From Verrucomicrobiales bacterium (lineage in GTDB: Bacteria; Verrucomicrobiota; Verrucomicrobiae; Limisphaerales; UBA9464): a DNA stretch of 8,740 nt. The DNA lies in contig SXXZ01000202.1 in the NCBI GenBank assembly GCA_005789375.1, positions 1 through 8,740 of the forward strand. The letters run 5' to 3'. Position 1 is the stretch's first letter, and the number at the start of each line of letters is the position of its first letter. This document shows positions 1 to 6,246 of the stretch, piece by piece. A program made the translations under genes and the position numbers. The notes under the pieces are model-generated. The model was not told the origin of the DNA, searched no databases, and saw nothing but the letters and a program-made list of their open reading frames with translations.

Positions 1-276
1 ATCCGCCTCGCGGTCGGAGCCCGCGGTCGGGATGTCCTTCTGCAATTCTTGGCCGAGGCCGTCCTCCTGAGTGTCTTGGGCGGTGGGGTGGGGATCGCTG
101 TGGGTTACTGGTTGGCCCCGTTGCTCACTCAGTTGTTCCAGTTCCCCACGCTTATCTCCCAATCCTCGGTGATCCTCGCCTTCACAGTGAGCGCCATCAT
201 CGGCATCGTCTTCGGATTCTTCCCCGCGTTGAAGGCGGCGAATCTCGATCCGATCGACGCTTTGCGCTACGAGTAG
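1..276 (+). CDS. FtsX/MacB-like ABC transporter permease, C-terminal fragment (5' end outside window)
   Basis: The frame is open from base 1 and ends at TAG 274-276, so only the last 91 residues of a larger membrane protein are visible. The first visible residues read IRLAVGARGRDVLLQFLAEA, which matches the cytoplasmic segment before the penultimate membrane helix in MacB/LolC-type permeases (family pattern: R.A.GA...D...QFL.EA). Two hydrophobic stretches follow, a glycine-rich one right after that motif and one near the end running into FFPALKAANLDPIDALRYE. This is the typical last helix and the PA..AA.LDPI.ALRYE tail of the family. In this family the permease works with a MacB-type ATPase to drive export or lipoprotein/macrolide efflux by mechanotransmission at the inner membrane; the substrate cannot be told from this fragment. 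The TTG at 49 is an internal codon, not the real start. Five bases separate its stop from the next gene, so it probably heads or joins that operon. Confidence 0.87.
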   Translation: MRLAVGARGRDVLLQFLAEAVLLSVLGGGVGIAVGYWLAPLLTQLFQFPTLISQSSVILAFTVSAIIGIVFGFFPALKAANLDPIDALRYE

Positions 277-281
277 GCCGA

Positions 282-896
282 ATGAACCCTCCGGCAGCCT
301 CTCTCTCCGCCCTTAAGAGCGCACTGCGAGAGGATCTCCGCAGGCAGTTGCGAGGGCTTGAGGCCGAACTTCGCGAGGAGTGGTCGCTCCGCATTCGGGA
401 AAGATGTTTAGAATTGCCCGAATGGTCCGATTGCCGGGTGGTGGGCCTTTATTATCCCAGAGCCGACGAACCCGATATTTGGCCCTTGGTTGAGCGGGCT
501 TGGTCGGCAGGAAAATGCGTTGTTTTACCCACCTACGATGAATCATTAGCCGCGTATCAATGGTGCCGGATAGACAGTTCCGAGGATTTGATTCCGGGTC
601 GGTTTGGGATCCCGGAGCCTCGGTCTCGGTGCGATCGGATGGATGCCGTGCGACTGGACTTAGCGTTTGTTCCGGGGCTAGGATTCTCGACCGATGGGGG
701 GAGGTTAGGAAGAGGGCGGGGTTTCTATGATCGGCTGCTGGAGTTCTTCCGCGGTCGGAGCTATGGGGTCGCCTTTGATTTTCAGCTGCTTCCGCAAATT
801 CCCCGAGAGGGTCACGACGTTGAACTGACGGGTGTGCTCACCCCATCGGGTAGTCGATTTGTGCCGTCGGGTGTTGCATTGAAACATGGTCACTGA
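282..896 (+). CDS. ygfA: 5-formyltetrahydrofolate cyclo-ligase (MTHFS/YgfA family)
   Basis: This 204-residue protein has the usual length of the family. The enzyme uses ATP to convert 5-formyltetrahydrofolate to 5,10-methenyltetrahydrofolate in the cytoplasm, returning an inhibitory storage folate to the one-carbon pool. Visible family marks are the basic N-terminal helix (LKSALREDLRRQL), the VVGLYYPRADEPDI segment near residues 53-66, an LP near 82-83, the GIPEP motif at 109-113, and the signature GRGRGFYDR at 143-151 that forms the phosphate/nucleotide-binding loop. A terminal IPREGHDVELTGVLTP block also matches. The signature has Phe where Tyr is more common (FYDR for YYDR), a mild change. 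The ATG at 282 follows the permease stop by 5 bases with no clear Shine-Dalgarno, suggesting translational coupling. Its last 11 bases overlap the start of the RNase Y gene. Codon use looks somewhat more AT-rich (several TTA and TTT codons) than in speA, which may only mean lower expression. Confidence 0.92.
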   Translation: MNPPAASLSALKSALREDLRRQLRGLEAELREEWSLRIRERCLELPEWSDCRVVGLYYPRADEPDIWPLVERAWSAGKCVVLPTYDESLAAYQWCRIDSSEDLIPGRFGIPEPRSRCDRMDAVRLDLAFVPGLGFSTDGGRLGRGRGFYDRLLEFFRGRSYGVAFDFQLLPQIPREGHDVELTGVLTPSGSRFVPSGVALKHGH

Positions 897-2445
897 ATCC
901 TGGGTTTTCGCGGTCGGAGGCGTGCTGACCGGCACGGGGTTGGCCTATGTCATCTACCGCTTTCGCGAGCGGGCCTTGCGTGCCGAATTATCAATCCGGG
1001 AGCGGGAACGGGCCGATCAATCTCGCAAGGAGACCGAGGCTCTCCGCGTCGAGGTCCGTCTGGCAGCCCAGCAAGATCTCAATCGTTGGAGAGCCGATCA
1101 GGACCGAGATTTGGAATCTGAGCGTTCGCGTCTGGGCGGCACAGAATCCCGTTTGGCCGAGAGGGAAGCTTCGGTGGGACGTCAGATGGAGCGATTGGTC
1201 GAGCAGCAGGACGACGCGCGACGCAGGTCGGAGGCCCTCGACGTGATTCGAGTGCAGTTAGATCAGGATCGTCTCGAGATCCGGCGGTTGTCCGAGGAGC
1301 GCAAGAGTCAATTGGAGTCGTTGTCCGGTCTCAGCGCCCTCGAGGCCCGAACGCTGTTGCTGAAGGAGGTTGAACAAGATTCTTCTCGAGATGCCGTCAA
1401 CCTCAGTCGGCACATCCTTGAAAGCGCGAAGAACGGTGCCGAACAGCAGGCCCGGCGCATCATCGCCACGGCCATCCAACGCTACGCAGGCAAACACACC
1501 TACGAGACCAGTACGGCCACCGTGGCCCTGCCGAGCGAAGAAATGAAGGGTCGGATCATCGGCCGCGACGGGCGCAACATTCGTTCTTTCGAGAACGCCA
1601 CCGGCATCACGGTGTTGGTAGACGACACGCCCAATGCGGTGGTGGTCTCCGGCTTTGATCCAGTCCGGCGCGAAGTGGCTCGGCAGTCCATGGAACGACT
1701 GATTCTCGATGGCCGCATCCACCCGACTCGCATTGAGGAAGTGGTCGCTGCGGTCACGGTTGAGATGGAAGACTTCATCCTTCGCAAGGGCGAGGATGCG
1801 GTCTACAAGGCGGGCCAAACGGCAGTCCATCCGGACGTGGCCAAAATGCTGGGTCGGTTGCACTTCCGCCACAGTTACTCCCAGAACGTCCTCGAGCATT
1901 CCCTGGAGGTGGCCCATCTCTGCGGTTTGATGGCCGCGGAACTCGGAGAGGACATCTTGTTAGCCAAACGATCCGGCCTGCTCCACGATATCGGTAAGGC
2001 CATGTCCCACGAGGTCGAGGGCCCCCACGCCAAGGTGGGTGCCGATTTCCTTAAGCGTTTCAATGAGTGCGCCGCCGTCGTGAATGGGGTGGCTTCTCAT
2101 CATGAAGAAGTACCGCATGAAAACGCTCTGGGTATCCTTGTTGCCGCTGCCGATGCCATTAGTGCCACTCGTCCGGGTTCCCGCAGCGAGGGCATGACCA
2201 CCTACCTCCAGCGCTTGGAGAACCTCGAGCGCATCGCCTTCGAGTTTCCCGGAGTGGAGCGAGCCTTTGCCATTCAGGCGGGTCGTGAACTGCGGGTGGT
2301 GGTGAAGCCGGAGGTGGTCGACGACCAGGCCTCCCTGCGGATGGCGCGTGATCTGGCTCACCGCATCGAGGAGGAATTGCTCTATCCCGGGCAAATCCGC
2401 ATCACAGTGGTCCGTGAGACCCGTTGCGTTGAATACGCCAAGTAG
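886..2445 (+). CDS. rny: Ribonuclease Y
   Basis: This 519-residue protein has the full length and domain order of RNase Y, the membrane-anchored endoribonuclease that starts mRNA decay in many bacteria lacking or supplementing RNase E. Residues about 5-24 form a single N-terminal membrane helix. Residues about 25-145 are a charged, Arg/Glu-rich coiled coil. The block from about 150 to 215 leads into a KH RNA-binding domain with the GRDG loop at 226-229 (KGRIIGRDGRNIR) and the conserved DDTP and SGFDP segments. The HD metal-dependent catalytic domain follows, with H338 (LEHSLEVAHLCG), the H367-D368 pair in LLHDIGKA, H405-H406 (SHHEE) and D423 (AADAIS). A C-terminal region ends at residue 519. 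All expected catalytic residues are present, so it should be active at the inner face of the cytoplasmic membrane. The ATG lies inside the end of ygfA (11-base overlap), pointing to coupled translation. From memory, cyclo-ligase next to rny recurs in other phyla, often with zapA; zapA is not seen here. Confidence 0.97.
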   Translation: MVTESWVFAVGGVLTGTGLAYVIYRFRERALRAELSIRERERADQSRKETEALRVEVRLAAQQDLNRWRADQDRDLESERSRLGGTESRLAEREASVGRQMERLVEQQDDARRRSEALDVIRVQLDQDRLEIRRLSEERKSQLESLSGLSALEARTLLLKEVEQDSSRDAVNLSRHILESAKNGAEQQARRIIATAIQRYAGKHTYETSTATVALPSEEMKGRIIGRDGRNIRSFENATGITVLVDDTPNAVVVSGFDPVRREVARQSMERLILDGRIHPTRIEEVVAAVTVEMEDFILRKGEDAVYKAGQTAVHPDVAKMLGRLHFRHSYSQNVLEHSLEVAHLCGLMAAELGEDILLAKRSGLLHDIGKAMSHEVEGPHAKVGADFLKRFNECAAVVNGVASHHEEVPHENALGILVAAADAISATRPGSRSEGMTTYLQRLENLERIAFEFPGVERAFAIQAGRELRVVVKPEVVDDQASLRMARDLAHRIEEELLYPGQIRITVVRETRCVEYAK

Positions 2446-2520
2446 GCGTCCATTGGTGTTCAGGTGACTCTGGACGGAAAACACAGTTGCTATCGGGGTT
2501 GCCTGTGATGGGGTCACACC

Positions 2521-4470
2521 ATGTTCCGAGCCCTGTGCGCTATTGGTCTTGCTTGCATGAGTGCTACCGTTTTTGCCCAGATTCCTGACAATCTTGTGGT
2601 CGAGGGAATCCCGCCGATTCCCATCGCATTGAAGCGCGATGCTTCCCGATACCTGGAGTTTCGGACTGCGGCCTTTGCCTCATGGCATCCCACCCGCCGG
2701 GAAATGCTCATCGGCACCCGGTTTTCCGACACCCTCCAACTGCATGCCGTCGCTCAGCCAGGTGGGGCTCGTCGCCAGTTGACCTTTTCAACGGAGCCGG
2801 TGGCCGGAGGGCAGTTCGAGCCCCGTCAGGGGCGTTTTATCGTCTTCAGCCAAGATGTCGGAGGTGGAGAATTCTACCAGTTGCACCGACTCGATTTGGC
2901 GGAGGGTAAGACGACGTTGCTGACCGACGGTCGCAGCCGCAATGGCAATGCCCATTTCTCCCACGACGGTCGCTGGCTCTTCCACAATTCGACCCGTCGC
3001 AATGGCCGCGACACCGATGTCTGGCGTTTGGACCCTCTCCGGCCTGAATCGGCTGAGATGATTTTGCAAGTTTCCGGCGGCGGTTGGGCGGTGCTCGATG
3101 TGCAGGACGACGGATCCCGGGTGCTGCTGCAAAACCGGCGTTCTATCACCGACAGTGAATTGCACCTGCTGGATGTCGCCACGCGGAAGCTCTCGAGGCT
3201 CACGCCCGCCAGTCAGCGGGTCGTCTCGTACGGCTCAGCGCAATTTTCCCGAGACGGTCGGAGCGTGTTTGCGACGACGGACCTGGATTCGGAGTTTCTT
3301 CGCCTTGTCCGGATCGATGTAGCCAGCGGCGGCCTCACTCCTTTGGGGAGCAATACTCCAAAGTCGCCGGCCTGGGACATCGAGGCTTTCGAGGTGTCTC
3401 CCGACGGTGAGCAACTGGCGTTTGTTTCCAATGAAAACGGGTCTAGTCGTTTGTCGCTCCTGAAATTGAGCTCCGGAAAAGTTCGGGCCGTGTCCGGTAT
3501 TCCCGCTGGGGTGATGACCGGTTTGGAGTGGCATGAGAATGGTCGCGATTTGGGTTTCAGCTTGGCTCACGCCCAGTCTCCCTCCGACGCCTATTCGGTC
3601 GACGTCAAAACTGGCCGCCTAACTCGCTGGACCGAGAGCGAGATCGGCGGGTTGCCGGCGACGGCATTCCGCGAGCCAGAGTTGATCACGATCCCGAGTT
3701 TCGACCAGTTGAAGGTCAGCGCGTTTATCTATCGTCCGGATTCCTCGCGGTTCCCGGGGAAGCGGCCGGTGGTGGTGATTATCCACGGCGGCCCCGAATC
3801 CCAGTCGCGGCCCGGATTCATGGCTCGCTACAATTATTTTCTGAACGAGTTGGGCGTTGCTCTGGTGGTTCCGAATGTTCGTGGGTCGGCCGGCTACGGA
3901 AAACGGTTCCTCACCCTGGATGACGGTTTTCTGCGCGAGGATTCGGTCAAGGATATCGGCGCATTCCTCGATTGGATCGGGACCGATGCGGGGCTCGATC
4001 CATCCCGCGTGTCTGTCATGGGAGGTAGCTATGGTGGCTACATGACGTTGGCGTCTTTGGTGCACTTCAGCGATCGGCTACGGTGCGGCGTGGATGTTGT
4101 CGGTATTTCCAACTTCGTCACCTTCCTCACCAACACTCAGGAATACCGTCGGGATTTGCGGCGGGTGGAGTACGGGGACGAGAGGGATCCCCAGATGCGC
4201 GCCCATCTGGAAAAGATCTCACCGCTCAATCAGGTCGATCGGATCCGGGTTCCGTTAATGGTTGTCCAGGGTAAGAACGACCCCAGGGTACCACTCAGCG
4301 AAGCCGAGCAAATGGTCCAAGCGCTCCGAGCCAATGGCCGCACTTGCGCCTACTTGATGGCCCGGGATGAAGGGCATGGATTTGCCAAGAAACCCAACGC
4401 TGACTTCCAATTCCTTAGCACGATTTTGTTTCTGCGGGAGCATCTCTTGAGCGGGGAGCCCCTTCGCTAG
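2521..4470 (+). CDS. Exported S9-family peptidase (prolyl oligopeptidase / acylaminoacyl-peptidase type)
   Basis: This 649-residue protein has an N-terminal signal peptide (MFRALCAIGLACMSATVFA, likely cut after A19), so it should act in the periplasm or beyond. Residues about 45-370 look like a seven-bladed beta-propeller of WD40/TolB-like repeats, with repeated FSHDGRWL, FSRDGRSVF and VSPDGEQLA strands near 146, 242 and 292. Residues about 395-640 are the alpha/beta-hydrolase domain. It carries an HGGP oxyanion segment at 422-425, PNVRGSAGYG near 451-460, the nucleophile S503 in GGSYGGYM, the acid D587 in GKNDPRVPL and H619 in DEGHGFAKK, giving a complete catalytic triad. Family members cleave short peptides, often dipeptides or N-acylated residues, from the N terminus; the exact specificity cannot be read here. 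It starts 75 bases after rny without a clear Shine-Dalgarno and converges on the ubiA-type gene 45 bases past its stop. Its role is probably peptide scavenging, unrelated to its neighbours. Confidence 0.94.
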   Translation: MFRALCAIGLACMSATVFAQIPDNLVVEGIPPIPIALKRDASRYLEFRTAAFASWHPTRREMLIGTRFSDTLQLHAVAQPGGARRQLTFSTEPVAGGQFEPRQGRFIVFSQDVGGGEFYQLHRLDLAEGKTTLLTDGRSRNGNAHFSHDGRWLFHNSTRRNGRDTDVWRLDPLRPESAEMILQVSGGGWAVLDVQDDGSRVLLQNRRSITDSELHLLDVATRKLSRLTPASQRVVSYGSAQFSRDGRSVFATTDLDSEFLRLVRIDVASGGLTPLGSNTPKSPAWDIEAFEVSPDGEQLAFVSNENGSSRLSLLKLSSGKVRAVSGIPAGVMTGLEWHENGRDLGFSLAHAQSPSDAYSVDVKTGRLTRWTESEIGGLPATAFREPELITIPSFDQLKVSAFIYRPDSSRFPGKRPVVVIIHGGPESQSRPGFMARYNYFLNELGVALVVPNVRGSAGYGKRFLTLDDGFLREDSVKDIGAFLDWIGTDAGLDPSRVSVMGGSYGGYMTLASLVHFSDRLRCGVDVVGISNFVTFLTNTQEYRRDLRRVEYGDERDPQMRAHLEKISPLNQVDRIRVPLMVVQGKNDPRVPLSEAEQMVQALRANGRTCAYLMARDEGHGFAKKPNADFQFLSTILFLREHLLSGEPLR

Positions 4471-4515
4471 TACGCCCTAGCTGAGGTTCAATCAGAGCCA
4501 ACGTTGCGGATTATT

Positions 4516-5460
4516 TCAGCGGAGGAGGCTGTCGGCCCACTGCAAGCGGAACCACGGAAACAGCACCTCTACGGCAACCAGGCTGAGGAACAGCGTGCTA
4601 ATGGTGCCGTTGAGCTTGAAGAAGGCGACGTTGACAGATCGGGTGTCCCGCCGGCGCGCCAACAGGTGCTCGGCGAGCAGCAGCGCACCGATGACCATGA
4701 GGCCCAGCCAGTAGGCCAGTCTGAAGGCGGCCAGGGCTCCAAAGATGGCCAGCAAGATCCACAGCAGCAGGTGGGCGATGAAGGCGACACCCAGGGCGTT
4801 CTTGGGTCCCCAGCGCACCACCAATGAGCGCAGTCCCTGAGCGCGGTCGAATTCGTAGTCTTGGGTGGCGTAGATGATGTCGAAGCCGAAGAGCCACAGG
4901 AGAACGGACAGTGCTAGGACCAACGGCACGAAGGCGCTGTGGCTCAGCTTGAGTTTGCCGTCGATCATCGGAAGGAACTCCACGCCGCCCTTCACCGCCA
5001 ACCAGGCTCCGACCGGGGCGATGGCTAGCGCGATACCGAGCCAAACATGGGTAAAATCGGTGAAGCGCTTGGTCAGCGAGTAAAAGCAAATGAAGAAGAG
5101 AGCCACGGGCGACAGGGCAAAGCAGAGCGGGTTCAGCATCCAACTGGCCGCCACCAAGGCCGCGCCGCTGAGCAGGCAGAGGCTCACGGCACTGGTCATG
5201 GAGATGGCACCGGCCGGCAGGTGTCGCCCTGCCGTGCGCGGATTCAATGCATCAAACCGACGGTCCACGATTCGGTTGAAGGCCATGGCACAAGTGCGTC
5301 CACTGATCATGGCGGCCAGGACTAGCAAGAAGACCCTCCAACCGGGCCATCCATGCTGATCGCGGGCGGCCAGCATCATGGAAGCCAAGGCGAAGGGCAG
5401 GGCGAAGACCGTGTGACTGAACTTCACGAACGAGGCCCACTTGGAAAGCAGGGAAATCAT
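4516..5460 (-). CDS. ubiA: UbiA-family prenyltransferase (4-hydroxybenzoate polyprenyltransferase-like / MqnP-like)
   Basis: This 314-residue integral membrane protein has about eight or nine hydrophobic helices. UbiA enzymes transfer a polyprenyl chain from its diphosphate to an aromatic acceptor in the membrane. Both metal/diphosphate-binding motifs are visible. The first is N62-R-I-V-D66-R-R-F-D70, followed by NPRTAGRHLPAG, and the second is D194-IIYATQ-D201-YEF-D205, followed by GLRSL. The form of the first motif (NR.VDR..DA.NPRTA.RHLP.G) is that of the 'UbiA-other' subgroup widely assigned to menaquinone synthesis by the futalosine route (MqnP), more than that of E. coli UbiA. The quinone made is therefore not certain. 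The ATG at 5460 gives a normal N terminus (SKWASFVKFSHTVFALPFAL). It lies 75 bases downstream of ubiX on the same strand, and the two probably share a transcript. No UbiD-type decarboxylase is seen in the window. Confidence 0.92.
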   Translation of the reverse strand: MISLLSKWASFVKFSHTVFALPFALASMMLAARDQHGWPGWRVFLLVLAAMISGRTCAMAFNRIVDRRFDALNPRTAGRHLPAGAISMTSAVSLCLLSGAALVAASWMLNPLCFALSPVALFFICFYSLTKRFTDFTHVWLGIALAIAPVGAWLAVKGGVEFLPMIDGKLKLSHSAFVPLVLALSVLLWLFGFDIIYATQDYEFDRAQGLRSLVVRWGPKNALGVAFIAHLLLWILLAIFGALAAFRLAYWLGLMVIGALLLAEHLLARRRDTRSVNVAFFKLNGTISTLFLSLVAVEVLFPWFRLQWADSLLR

Positions 5461-5535
5461 CGGAGCGTTTTCTTGGGGGCCGGGCGGAGATAAAGCAGAG
5501 ACATGGGAAAATGGCTTTGGACGCGGGGCATGGGG

Positions 5536-6093
5536 CTATTCGATTTCTTCCTGCCAACGCACGGTCAAGCGATGGGTCACCCCCATGTGGTCGAGGACGC
5601 GGGCCACGACCGTGTCGGCGACGGCTTCGACCGTGGTGGGCCGATTGTAATAGTGCGGGTTGGCGGGAATGAGCAGCACACCAGCCTGAATGAGGAGTTC
5701 GAAGTTCTTCACGTGCACCAGCGAGATCGGGGTCTCGCGCGGCACAAGGATAAGCTTGCGGCGTTCTTTGAGCATCACGTCGGCGCACCGCAGCATGGAA
5801 TCGGAACTCAATCCGTGTGCGATGCGTCCTAGGGTTCCCATGCTGCAGGGAATGACCACCATGACATCCGGCGGATTGGATCCGCTGGCAAAGGGCAGGT
5901 TCATCGAACGGTGGCTGTGGACTTGAGCCCCATCCGGCAGTCGTAGGCCCCCAGGCTGCTCGGCCTCGATGACCTGCGGCGCATACTGGCTGAGCATGAC
6001 ATGGACTTCGTGTTGACGGGGGTCCAACTGGTCCAGCAAGCGCTGGGCATAAATTGTCCCGCTGGCTCCGGTGATGGCGATCAGCAGTCGCAT
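5536..6093 (-). CDS. ubiX: Flavin prenyltransferase UbiX
   Basis: This protein of about 185 residues makes prenylated FMN from FMN and dimethylallyl phosphate, the cofactor of UbiD-type decarboxylases in ubiquinone, menaquinone and aromatic-acid pathways. It is a cytosolic, usually dodecameric flavoprotein. Family marks, numbered from the chosen ATG, are the FMN-binding ITGASGTIYAQRLL at 7-20, the VIPCSMGTLGRIAHGLS block near 80-96, LILVPRETP near 114-122, and the terminal PANPHYYNRPTT near 143-154 with the conserved Tyr and Arg that bind the dimethylallyl phosphate. I chose ATG 6093 over the in-frame GTG at 6102, because it gives MRLLIAITGASG, the usual spacing from start to the GASG loop. 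It is followed by the UbiA-type gene after 75 bases and diverges from speA. A GC-rich inverted repeat ends 2 bases before this ATG, and no Shine-Dalgarno is visible. Confidence 0.94.
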   Translation of the reverse strand: MRLLIAITGASGTIYAQRLLDQLDPRQHEVHVMLSQYAPQVIEAEQPGGLRLPDGAQVHSHRSMNLPFASGSNPPDVMVVIPCSMGTLGRIAHGLSSDSMLRCADVMLKERRKLILVPRETPISLVHVKNFELLIQAGVLLIPANPHYYNRPTTVEAVADTVVARVLDHMGVTHRLTVRWQEEIE

Positions 6094-6246
6094 GACCGGC
6101 ACAGCATGCCGCTAAAGTGCCGGAAGCCAAAGGAGAAGCCGCAGAAGGGAGCGAGCATACCTCAGCCTCGATGATATTTTTTGCAACCTGTCGCTTGAAT
6201 CCACTCCGCTCGTTCCTAGAGTCCCTGTCTTGCGTCGTTGTCACAC
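6094..6246. promoter_or_regulatory. Divergent intergenic region between ubiX and speA
   Basis: These 153 bases must contain the start signals for both the leftward ubiX-ubiA pair and rightward speA. The most AT-rich patch is around 6171-6188 (ATGATATTTTTTGCAA). On the minus strand it offers TATCAT as a possible -10 for ubiX, but the best -35 match 16-18 bases upstream is poor. I see no convincing sigma-70 pair for speA and no Shine-Dalgarno before its ATG. The entry therefore marks where promoters should be, without pinpointing them. Confidence 0.4.
6096..6123 (-). promoter_or_regulatory. Perfect 7-bp inverted repeat in the ubiX leader
   Basis: CCGGCAC at 6096-6102 and GTGCCGG at 6117-6123 form a perfect inverted repeat with a 14-base spacer. 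In the ubiX transcript the stem would end 2 bases before the AUG at 6093. Inside the spacer, TGCCG at 6107-6111 can also pair with CGGCA at 6097-6101, giving a competing shorter stem. It could be a translational block, an operator, or chance in GC-rich DNA; the sequence alone does not decide. Confidence 0.35.

Noticed and set aside
1258..1917. Minus-strand 219-codon frame inside rny
   Set aside because: It is fully antisense to the coiled-coil, KH and HD regions of RNase Y and shows no family motif of its own.
2446..2520. Promoter or terminator between rny and the S9 peptidase
   Set aside because: TTGCTA (2487-2492) and TGTGAT (2504-2509) are only 11 bases apart, too close for a sigma-70 pair. 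The CACAG/CTGTG stem is 5 bp with a 16-base loop and no T-run.
2521..2580. Lipoprotein signal (Cys12) in the S9 peptidase leader
   Set aside because: The residues before C12 (G-L-A) do not form a proper lipobox, while V-F-A at 17-19 gives a normal signal peptidase I site.
4471..4515. Bidirectional terminator between the convergent peptidase and ubiA-type genes
   Set aside because: Only a 4-bp CTGA/TCAG pairing is visible in the 45-base gap and there is no T- or A-tract on either side.
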